A stretch of DNA of 12,532 bases from Ruminococcus sp. (GTDB lineage Bacteria > Bacillota > Clostridia > Oscillospirales > Ruminococcaceae): the NCBI GenBank assembly GCA_019417865.1, contig DYCW01000163.1, positions 1 to 12,532 on the forward strand. The letters are read 5' to 3'. Within the stretch, counting starts at the first letter, position 1. Every line of letters starts with the position of its first letter. A program made the position numbers and the translations under genes. The notes below the pieces were generated by a model that made no database searches, had not been told where the DNA came from, and saw nothing but the letters and a program-made list of their open reading frames with translations. Positions 7,167 through 12,532 of this stretch are shown here, piece after piece.

Positions 7167-8432
7167 ATGCTGGAACAAATCAATCAGTATATTTGGGGCA
7201 GCGGTTTGCTGGTATTGCTGTTGGGGACGGGTTTGGTCGTCAGCATTCGTACCGGGTTTTTTCAGATTTTTGGTATCCCGACTATTTTACGCAGTACATT
7301 TGGCAGACTGTTTCGAAGAAAGGATGGTGCAGCACAGTGGAAAACCTGTTCTGCTGCTCTTGCCGCTGCCATGGGAACTGGTAACATTGTTGGTGTTGCC
7401 GCAGCACTTGCCGCTGGCGGTGCAGGTGCTGTCTTCTGGATGTGGGTATCTGCTTTTCTTGGCATGATGTTGACGTATGCAGAAAATTTGCTTGCAGTTC
7501 GTTTTCGTGCAGCAGGAGATGACAGGGCTGTTGGTGCACTTGCTTATTTACAGAATGGCTTACACAGCAGATTTCTTGCTGGGTTATATGCAGTGTTTTG
7601 TGTGCTGGCTTCTTTGGGGATGGGGAACATGACGCAAAGCAGTGCAGCGGCAAATGCGTTGGAAAATGGCTGTCATATCCCGGTCAGCTGGACTGGAGTC
7701 GTTTTAACCATTCTGTTACTTTGTACGGTATTGGGTGGTATGCGTACGATTGGCAATGTAACACAAATTCTCATGCCGATTTTGTCTGGTTTTTACTTAC
7801 TGGCAGCGATTTTAGTTTTGTTTCAGAATCGCATGCAGCTGCCACACGCAGTCAGTCAGATTTTTCAAGGGGCTTGGCATCCCGAAGCCGTCGGAGGCGG
7901 TACACTGGGAACCGTTATTGCGGTGGGATTGCGACACGGTGTTTTTTCCAACGAAGCCGGACTTGGCAGCAGTGCTATGATTCACAGTCATACATCGGAT
8001 GCTGTCACCGGACAGCAGGGCATGTGGAGTATGGTGGAAGTGTTTTTAGATACAATGGTTTGCTGTACACTGACGGCTTTGGTACTGCTTTGTACTGGAA
8101 CAGGAGAAATGGGCAGCATACAAGGGATTACAGCTGCCTTTTCCAGTGTGTTCGGAACATTTGCTGAAACCGCCGTTTCGTGGGTGATTGCCTTGTTTGC
8201 ACTGGCAACTTTGTTGGGGTGGTGCTGTTGTGGAGAAGTGGCTGTGCGGTATCTTGGTGGTACACGCTGTGTGATTGGGTATCGATGGGTATATTGTCTG
8301 GCAGCTGGTTTAGGAGCGGTTCTGGAACTTTCGACTGTCTGGACGCTTTCGGATATTGCCAATGGTCTCATGGCAGTGCCGAATCTGTTGGGGATACTGC
8401 TGCTGTTTCGTAAAAAATATATGAAATTGTGA
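7167..8432 (+). CDS. Alanine/glycine:cation symporter family protein (AGCS)
   Basis: This is a polytopic membrane protein of 421 residues, slightly short for a family that is usually 440-490. Proteins of this family (AlsT, DagA, AgcS) import alanine, glycine or sometimes glutamine with Na+ or H+. The family core is clear: CSAALAAAMGTGNIVGVA at 61-78, then GGAGAVFWMWVSAFLGM at 84-100 followed by TYAEN. Later come FSNEAGLGSSAMIHSH (roughly 256-272) and about ten hydrophobic segments. The 'GTGNIVGVA' and 'NEAG(L)GS' segments are where family members bind ligand and cation. The start at 7167 has GGAGGA 6 nt before it. The gene is divergent from ydbS and ends 20 nt before the converging lgt. The exact substrate cannot be read from the sequence. 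Confidence 0.94.
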   Translation: MLEQINQYIWGSGLLVLLLGTGLVVSIRTGFFQIFGIPTILRSTFGRLFRRKDGAAQWKTCSAALAAAMGTGNIVGVAAALAAGGAGAVFWMWVSAFLGMMLTYAENLLAVRFRAAGDDRAVGALAYLQNGLHSRFLAGLYAVFCVLASLGMGNMTQSSAAANALENGCHIPVSWTGVVLTILLLCTVLGGMRTIGNVTQILMPILSGFYLLAAILVLFQNRMQLPHAVSQIFQGAWHPEAVGGGTLGTVIAVGLRHGVFSNEAGLGSSAMIHSHTSDAVTGQQGMWSMVEVFLDTMVCCTLTALVLLCTGTGEMGSIQGITAAFSSVFGTFAETAVSWVIALFALATLLGWCCCGEVAVRYLGGTRCVIGYRWVYCLAAGLGAVLELSTVWTLSDIANGLMAVPNLLGILLLFRKKYMKL

Positions 8433-8452
8433 AAAGGGGGAACCCATGCGTT

Positions 8453-9262
8453 CTATTTCTTTGTGAATTTCACAGAAGATTTCCACTTTGAAATCTTGTA
8501 TTTTTGCAGGAACAAAAGCACCAGTCCGCATATAAATATTCCGATACTGATCCATTCCGAGGTGGAAAGACCCAGCCAGATGCCACGTTCTGCATCATAG
8601 CGAAACTGTTCTGTCACCATACGAATGATGGCATATGCCAATAAATAAAATGGAATCACTCGCTCTTTCTTTTGTAGCTTTCGGAAGCAGAGTTGCAGCA
8701 CGAGAGCCAGTACGAGATTCAGTCCACTTTCCAACAGCTGTACAGGAAATAGTGGTATGTCTTTTGGAGCATTGCTGATGGCATTTTTGAGACAAATGCC
8801 AATCGGCGGATCAAACGGAATGCCATAACAGCAGCCAGCAAAAAAACAGCCAATCCGACCAAAAGCATGGGCAAGCGGTACAGCCGGTGCAATACAAATT
8901 AGATAGCGTTGCATGGGTTGTTGTTGCTTATGCGTGTAAATTGCCAGTGCTGCCAGACCTCCGATCAGACCGCCGTAAAAGACAAAACCGCCTTCTAAAA
9001 TACTGGAAACCGTTTCCCATGTTATGCCATAGGTTTGAAACATTTGGTGAATGTCCGAGTAGGAGACAAGTAGGTAAAGCAGTTTCGCCCCCAATAGACT
9101 GCCAAATAAGATAAATACGCACGCTTCCAGCATGGAAAAGCGAGCAAGCTGGATTTGTTTTGCATTATGCAGGGCAAGCAGAATGGCAAAAATGCCACCG
9201 AGTACACAGCAAATGCCATAAGTGCCAAGAGAAAGTCCAAGTACAGAGAGAATTGGATACAT
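8453..9262 (-). CDS. lgt: Prolipoprotein diacylglyceryl transferase (variant Lgt)
   Basis: Lgt moves diacylglycerol from phosphatidylglycerol to the lipobox cysteine of prelipoproteins at the outer face of the membrane. The 269-residue protein has about seven hydrophobic segments and these family landmarks in order: FVFYGGLIGG at 93-102, HAFGRIGCFFAGCCYG at 132-147, FPVQLLES at 172-179, R214-x3-E218 followed by QFRYDAERGIWLG, and LSTSEWISI at 232-240. R136, R214 and E218 line up by motif with E. coli R143, R239 and E243. It differs from the classic form: Tyr96 replaces the His of the 'HGGL' motif, and Cys replaces the Asn and Glu of 'GRxGNFxNxE'. The start at 9262 has AAGGAG (plus-strand 9268-9273) 5 nt upstream. 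It might be a paralogue rather than the main Lgt. Confidence 0.88.
   Translation of the reverse strand: MYPILSVLGLSLGTYGICCVLGGIFAILLALHNAKQIQLARFSMLEACVFILFGSLLGAKLLYLLVSYSDIHQMFQTYGITWETVSSILEGGFVFYGGLIGGLAALAIYTHKQQQPMQRYLICIAPAVPLAHAFGRIGCFFAGCCYGIPFDPPIGICLKNAISNAPKDIPLFPVQLLESGLNLVLALVLQLCFRKLQKKERVIPFYLLAYAIIRMVTEQFRYDAERGIWLGLSTSEWISIGIFICGLVLLFLQKYKISKWKSSVKFTKK
8476..8505 (+). terminator. Possible terminator of the symporter gene inside the lgt 3' end
   Basis: AAGATTTC at 8476-8483 pairs perfectly with GAAATCTT at 8490-8497 (loop of 6), followed by GTATTTTT on the plus strand. The stem is AT-rich and also lies in lgt coding sequence. A 13-nt palindrome TGTGAATTTCACA sits just before it at 8462-8474. 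No other terminator exists in the 20-nt gap between the converging genes. Confidence 0.4.
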
Positions 9263-9275
9263 ACAAACTCCTTAT

Positions 9276-9329
9276 ATAAAAATGCAGTCCATATCCTCTG
9301 CATGAATCTGCGTGCAGGACATGGACTGC
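9276..9329 (-). terminator. Strong terminator hairpin immediately upstream of lgt
   Basis: GCAGTCCAT at 9284-9292 pairs with ATGGACTGC at 9321-9329 (9 bp). Inside it TCCT (9294-9297) pairs with AGGA (9316-9319) and GCA (9300-9302) with TGC (9313-9315). On the minus strand the stem is followed by ATTTTTATA. It fits a terminator for the zinc-ribbon gene that ends at 9379. The T-run ends only a few nt before the lgt ribosome site AAGGAG (9268-9273), so it could also act as a leader attenuator for lgt. Confidence 0.8.
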
Positions 9330-9358
9330 GTGATATTGATACGTTTATGGAATGTAAA
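9330..9358 (-). promoter_or_regulatory. Candidate promoter of lgt
   Basis: On the minus strand TTTACA (9353-9358; 5 of 6 to TTGACA) is separated by 17 nt from TATCAC (9330-9335; 4 of 6 to TATAAT). RNA would start near 9323, that is, inside the outer stem of the hairpin at 9284-9329, which would remove most of that outer stem from the lgt transcript. Confidence 0.4.
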
Positions 9359-9378
9359 AAATTGGTCATGTCAGAAGT

Positions 9379-10152
9379 TCAAAGCGTGGAGTTATAGTAG
9401 TAGTCATAATTCTCAGAGAATTCATCAGAAAATTCTTTTGAGAACTCCTCGAAAAATTGATCCCAAACGCCGCTGTCACTGGCGGAAATGATTAGAACCA
9501 TGTAAATCAGCCATACTGCATTTAGGAGAATGCCAATAATGGAAAGTACAATACCAGAAACTGCAATGCCGTTGGAATTTTTCTTGTTCTGTACAATACC
9601 AAGAATTAAACCAATGATGGCTGGAATCAAACCAAATCCATAGCAGCAGCAAATGGCAATTGAGCAGATCCCCAATACCAGTGCAGCAATACCAAAGCCA
9701 TTACTGTTGTTGGTCAGTGGCGTATTGGGTGTGCTGTAAGAACTGCCCTGATAAGTAGGTGGAACCGGATTGTAGTTGGTTTGATATGACTGATAGGAGG
9801 AATTGGTGTCATATGTATTGTGATCCGCAGCGTCATTGTGAGGAATATTGGAAGGATAAGAGGATTGCTGCGGTGGAATTTCATCTGGGCTTGAATGATA
9901 TGACTGTGTTTCGTTGTAAGATGGCTGTTCCGGTGTGACGGGTGGTATATACGATGTATCTTTTGACGTTGCATTTGCCTCAGAAGACGTTTCTGTTGTT
10001 GGAATTTCATCTGGAATAGAGGGAATTGTTTCCTCTGGTGCTGGAACAGCGTCTGGTGCAGGAGTGGCTGCATTTGGTTGTTCTTCACCACAGACAGGGC
10101 AAATCAAATCGGTTTCTTTTAAAGGATGCCCGCAGTTTCCGCAAAAAGGCAT
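9379..10152 (-). CDS. Zinc-ribbon, DUF4190-like membrane protein of unknown function
   Basis: The 257-residue protein has three parts. An N-terminal zinc ribbon has paired cysteines C4-x2-C7 and C18-x2-C21 (CGNCGHPL, then CPVCGEEQ). A disordered linker rich in Pro, Ser, Thr, Tyr and Gln runs from about 25 to 150. A hydrophobic region (about 152-187 and 194-222) resembles DUF4190, with GFGIAALVLGICSIA, GLIPAIIGLILGI and GIAVSGIVLSIIGILL. After the last membrane segment comes an acidic tail with a three-fold EFS repeat (EFSKEFSDEFSEN at 236-248) and NYDYYYNSTL. The ATG at 10152 has AAAGGAG (plus-strand 10161-10167) 8 nt before it. It has its own promoter and is probably a single-gene unit. The function is not known; proteins of this layout are common and usually annotated only by domain. 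Confidence 0.85.
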   Translation of the reverse strand: MPFCGNCGHPLKETDLICPVCGEEQPNAATPAPDAVPAPEETIPSIPDEIPTTETSSEANATSKDTSYIPPVTPEQPSYNETQSYHSSPDEIPPQQSSYPSNIPHNDAADHNTYDTNSSYQSYQTNYNPVPPTYQGSSYSTPNTPLTNNSNGFGIAALVLGICSIAICCCYGFGLIPAIIGLILGIVQNKKNSNGIAVSGIVLSIIGILLNAVWLIYMVLIISASDSGVWDQFFEEFSKEFSDEFSENYDYYYNSTL

Positions 10153-10191
10153 GAGAAAAACTCCTTTCGAATGTAAGTAGGGTTGTGATTT

Positions 10192-10220
10192 ATTTTAACA
10201 TAAATTTTGAAAAATGTCAA
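10192..10220 (-). promoter_or_regulatory. Sigma-A-type promoter of the zinc-ribbon gene
   Basis: On the minus strand a perfect TTGACA (10215-10220) is separated by 17 nt from TAAAAT (10192-10197; 5 of 6 to TATAAT). RNA would start near 10185, giving a leader of about 33 nt before the ATG at 10152. The promoter lies in the gap after the stop of the upstream helicase-loader gene. Confidence 0.82.
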
Positions 10221-10249
10221 ATCAACTTTTCAATGCGGCTCCTGAAATG

Positions 10250-11254
10250 TTAGAAACGCTTTCCTGTTTCCGTTCGCTGTTCCTGTTGCTTTTTTAAAAT
10301 ACGAACGTCATAGCCAACAAAATGTAAATTGGTATAAGTTGCAAAGATACGGGAGGTAATTCGATCCTCATAGCGGTGTGAAATTCCATCATTGTCTAAA
10401 TTGGTACTGATGATGGTGGGACGGGAACGGTTCATGCGAGTATTGATCAGATTATAAATGGTGGAACGATAAAATGGAGAATCAAATTCTGTGCCGAGGT
10501 CATCCAGAATCAGTAGGTCACAGGTAAGCAGAAGTTCCATGGTATCGGTATCACTTTTTTCTCTTCCGAAATGTTCCTGTTCAATGCGTCGCAGAAAGTT
10601 AATGACAGAATCATATAAAACACTATAGCCATGCTCCAACACCACGGAGGCGATGGAAAGGGAAAGATGTGTTTTTCCTAGTCCAGTTTCCCCAAACATG
10701 AGAATACTGGGGGAATTTTTGTTGAAATGCAAGGCATAATCCTGACAGTATTCTAAAATTTTTTTCATTGGCGGATAGCAGTCTGCACCTTTTTCTGTTT
10801 TTTGTCCCCGATAATACTCCAAAGAGAAAGTTTCAAATCGGCAGAGCTGTATTTGTGCAGTCTGATTCAGTTCTTTTGCTGCCAAATTTCCGGCGAGCGT
10901 GAGCAGGCAGCTGCAATAGGATCCATTGGCATATCCCGTGTCATTACAATAGGGACACTTGTAAATAATGTCCAAGTAATTTTCCGGATAGCCGTGCATA
11001 GAAAGCAGCTGACGGATCATTTTCTGTCCTTGCTGATTCTGCAAAGCGAGTTGTTTGGTACGTTCTTGTACATTTTTACCGGATCGAATGATTTGCATCA
11101 AATCCTGACTGGTATGAAAAAGCTGTCGGTTAATTTCTGCAATCTCCGGAATGGTCTGTTTGACCTCTTGTAAATGTGCTTCCTGCGTGGTGCGTGCATA
11201 ATTTCTTCTGGCAGATAGAATAGAAAATGCTTCTTTTAAATGCTGTTCTTTCAT
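10250..11254 (-). CDS. dnaI: DnaI/DnaC-like helicase loader, AAA+ ATPase
   Basis: The 334-residue protein combines a helical N-terminal part (about 1-95), a Cys cluster CPYCNDTGYANGSYCSC at 100-116 and an AAA+ ATPase domain (about 140-320). The motor motifs are Walker A GETGLGKT at 188-195, Walker B LLILDD at 247-252, the sensor-1-like STN at 283-285, and RYEDRITSRI at 294-303 with the likely arginine finger. This layout is that of Firmicutes DnaI, which opens the replicative helicase ring and loads it at the origin or at stalled forks; the Cys cluster in that family binds zinc and helps contact the helicase. IstB-type transposition proteins share the ATPase domain but not this Cys-containing N-terminus, and no transposase lies nearby. 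It starts 14 nt after the DnaD-domain gene, with AAGGAG (plus-strand 11262-11267) in the gap, so the two form an operon. I see no terminator at its 3' end. Confidence 0.9.
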   Translation of the reverse strand: MKEQHLKEAFSILSARRNYARTTQEAHLQEVKQTIPEIAEINRQLFHTSQDLMQIIRSGKNVQERTKQLALQNQQGQKMIRQLLSMHGYPENYLDIIYKCPYCNDTGYANGSYCSCLLTLAGNLAAKELNQTAQIQLCRFETFSLEYYRGQKTEKGADCYPPMKKILEYCQDYALHFNKNSPSILMFGETGLGKTHLSLSIASVVLEHGYSVLYDSVINFLRRIEQEHFGREKSDTDTMELLLTCDLLILDDLGTEFDSPFYRSTIYNLINTRMNRSRPTIISTNLDNDGISHRYEDRITSRIFATYTNLHFVGYDVRILKKQQEQRTETGKRF

Positions 11255-11268
11255 GCCGTTTCTCCTTG

Positions 11269-12267
11269 TTATTCATCTATATTATAAATTAGAGATTTAT
11301 AAGCTTCTGATTTTTCACTGATGGGGATTTCTTTCTTTTTCTGTTTGCGTGTGCGGACGATTTCTGGCGGTTTGTCATTGGCATCTACATCAGCACGTGT
11401 CTGATAGCCCGCTTTTGTCCAGTCATCCAGAATTCGTTGCATATAGGGAAAGGAGAGTTTGTCTGTCTGTTCCACTGTTTTTTCATACGCATAGCGAATC
11501 AAATCCAGTGAGATCGCCCTTTGCCGCCAGTTATCAATATAAGTTTGCTGTTTGGGAGTTGGATTGCGGTGCATTTCCAGCAGCTTCATAATCTGGTTTT
11601 GATAGCTATGCTGTTGTTCCATCTCTTTAATGGTATCCTGTGCCTGCTGTAGGGTTGTAATGCCTTGATTCCACCAGTCCGTTAGAATACGTTCTGCATA
11701 GGTGATATTGCTTTTTTGAATGGACTGACAATATGTAATCACTGTCAAAATCATATCACTTGGAAAACCGAGGTAATCGTGCAGCCAGATTAAAGAACGT
11801 TGTTCCATATGATTGAGCGGTTTTCCGAATTGTTGTTCTACCATACGGAAGAGTGTTTGCAAGGATTCTGATTTTTGAATTGCTTCTGCAATTTCAGATG
11901 GTAACATTTGTACCTCTGCACTGGTACGTGGCATGGTAGCAACTGTTTGCAGCTTTTTTGAATTAGATTCTGTCTTTGATGTAGAAGTAGGAACAGATTG
12001 AGAGGTAGATTGTTCCGGTGCTGGTTGTGTGGGGGCAGTTGACAATAAATCTGTTTGTTGCCAGAAGAGAATGGCTTCGTCCACCAATTCCGGCAGGCAT
12101 CCGACTTGTTTGCCGATGGCTTCTGAATCAATTTTATCTGGACAGTGTCGCAATAGGTAAAGCAAAACTTTTAATTGTGAGGGGGTAGCGAGCTTTAGGT
12201 ATTGATCCACAACGGCAGTCGGCACGCTGAACAATGTACGCCATGCAGGATTTTGAATGGTTAGCAA
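11269..12267 (-). CDS. DnaD-domain replication initiation protein
   Basis: The 332-residue protein starts with a likely winged-helix region (about 1-75; FSVPTAVVDQYLKLATPSQLKVLLYLLR). A Ser/Thr/Gln/Pro-rich linker (about 76-125) follows, then two copies of the DnaD/DnaB_2 helical domain: about 136-205 (MEQRSLIWLHDYLGFP ... ITYAERILTDWWNQGI) and about 222-292 (LSFPYMQRILDDWTKAGY). It ends in a basic tail (RTRKQKKKE). The repeated 'Y(A/M)xRILxDWxxxGI' segment is the hallmark of the domain, which binds DNA and recruits the helicase-loading complex. Two such domains plus the neighbouring DnaI-like gene resemble the B. subtilis dnaB-dnaI pair. The start is TTG at 12267, with AAGGAG (plus-strand 12278-12283) 10 nt upstream; no in-frame ATG exists nearby. 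An out-of-frame ATG with a four-codon frame overlaps this start. Confidence 0.9.
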   Translation of the reverse strand: MLTIQNPAWRTLFSVPTAVVDQYLKLATPSQLKVLLYLLRHCPDKIDSEAIGKQVGCLPELVDEAILFWQQTDLLSTAPTQPAPEQSTSQSVPTSTSKTESNSKKLQTVATMPRTSAEVQMLPSEIAEAIQKSESLQTLFRMVEQQFGKPLNHMEQRSLIWLHDYLGFPSDMILTVITYCQSIQKSNITYAERILTDWWNQGITTLQQAQDTIKEMEQQHSYQNQIMKLLEMHRNPTPKQQTYIDNWRQRAISLDLIRYAYEKTVEQTDKLSFPYMQRILDDWTKAGYQTRADVDANDKPPEIVRTRKQKKKEIPISEKSEAYKSLIYNIDE

Positions 12268-12344
12268 GGTTGCATCTCTCCTTCATCATATATCACAGAT
12301 CACCAGACGGCAAGTTTGAAATCTTAAAGCGGAAGTGTACACCC

Positions 12345-12373
12345 ATTATACCATACTATTTGGCATTTGTCAC
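12345..12373 (-). promoter_or_regulatory. Extended -10 sigma-A promoter of the DnaD-dnaI operon
   Basis: On the minus strand GTGACA (12368-12373; 5 of 6 to TTGACA) is separated by 17 nt from a perfect TATAAT (12345-12350), preceded by TGG, which makes an extended -10 element. RNA would start near 12338, inside an 8-nt palindrome GTGTACAC (12335-12342). The leader is about 70 nt. Confidence 0.85.
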
Positions 12374-12420
12374 GTATGAACGTTTGGATGAAATCATTCT
12401 TTGTCTGAAAAAATAGACAA

Positions 12421-12454
12421 TAAAAAGCACCTTTGCAAAATTGCAAAGGTGCTT
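12421..12454 (-). terminator. Terminator of the tRNA-Leu gene
   Basis: AAGCACCTTTGCAA (12425-12438) is the exact reverse complement of TTGCAAAGGTGCTT (12441-12454), so about 12 bp can pair around a small loop. On the minus strand it is followed by TTTTTATTG and then a further T-run. The first stem base coincides with the last A of the tRNA's encoded CCA end, so tRNA and terminator are directly fused. A weaker hairpin (TTGTCT / AGACAA, 12401-12420) lies just beyond. Confidence 0.9.
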
Positions 12455-12532
12455 GGTGCCGATGGTGGGACTTGAACCCACACGTAGTTGCCTACAACAG
12501 ATTTTGAGTCTGCCTCGTCTGCCATTCCGACA
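12454..12532 (-). tRNA. tRNA-Leu, anticodon CAA (5' end cut by the window edge)
   Basis: Read on the minus strand, the visible part ends ...CATCGGC-A-CCA (acceptor 3' arm, discriminator A, encoded CCA at 12454-12456). The T arm GTGGGTTCAAGTCCCAC and a long variable arm (TGTAG-GCAA-CTACG) mark it as a class II tRNA. The anticodon stem-loop is CAGA-CTCAAAA-TCTG, giving anticodon CAA for the leucine codon UUG. The D-loop region contains the GGCAGAC typical of tRNA-Leu. About five bases of the 5' acceptor arm, expected to be GCCGA, lie beyond the edge. Confidence 0.93.

Noticed and set aside
9263..9378. Known riboswitch or T-box in the lgt leader
   Set aside because: Only one hairpin is present and there is no T-box sequence or recognisable aptamer core. 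The structure is too small for a known riboswitch.
10250..11254. IstB-type insertion-sequence ATPase
   Set aside because: The Cys cluster and helical N-terminus match DnaI. The partner gene is a DnaD-domain protein, and no transposase or terminal repeats are seen.
12234..12416. Plus-strand 60-residue frame spanning the start of the DnaD-domain gene and its promoter
   Set aside because: There is no ribosome site. It overlaps a real gene antisense and a well-formed minus-strand promoter.
1..12532. CRISPR array, insertion sequence, prophage, attachment site or defence island
   Set aside because: No spaced direct repeats, transposase, integrase or defence-type genes were found. The tRNA-Leu at the edge could serve as an integration site, but nothing within the window suggests use.

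Overview
This 12.5 kb window looks like an ordinary chromosomal housekeeping segment from a low-to-medium-GC Gram-positive anaerobe. It is probably a member of Clostridia, and I would guess the Oscillospiraceae/Ruminococcus group. The reasons are strong AGGAGG-type ribosome sites, TTGACA/TATAAT promoters, the rplI-dnaB-tilS-ftsH gene order, and a Firmicutes-type DnaD-domain/DnaI helicase-loading pair. I see no transposase, phage gene, CRISPR array or toxin-antitoxin pair. I do not see an obviously new biological system, and the most interesting signals are regulatory or single-residue oddities.

Left part (1-4965, + strand): the 3' end of rplI (ribosomal protein L9), then dnaB (replicative helicase), tilS (tRNA-Ile lysidine synthase, overlapping dnaB by 11 nt) and ftsH (membrane AAA+ protease). 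A strong hairpin terminator closes the group. hpt, which often lies between tilS and ftsH in Firmicutes, is absent. In its place is a short spacer holding a terminator-shaped hairpin that points the opposite way.

Middle part (5098-8432): a two-gene minus-strand operon encodes bacterial-PH-domain membrane proteins of the YdbS/YdbT type. It is divergent from a plus-strand alanine/glycine:cation symporter (AGCS family). The -10 boxes of the two divergent units appear to sit back to back, 3 bp apart.

Right part (8453-12532, all minus strand): reading in the direction of transcription from the right edge, there is a tRNA-Leu(CAA) cut by the window edge, with its own terminator. Next is a well-formed promoter driving a DnaD-domain replication protein and a DnaI/DnaC-like helicase loader. 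A second good promoter drives a zinc-ribbon/DUF4190-like membrane protein. Last is an Lgt-type prolipoprotein diacylglyceryl transferase, separated from the gene before it by a strong terminator that abuts the lgt ribosome site. Helicase (dnaB) and its probable loading proteins (DnaD-like, DnaI-like) thus lie within 12 kb of each other on opposite strands.

All functions are inferred from motifs read by eye. No database search was run.
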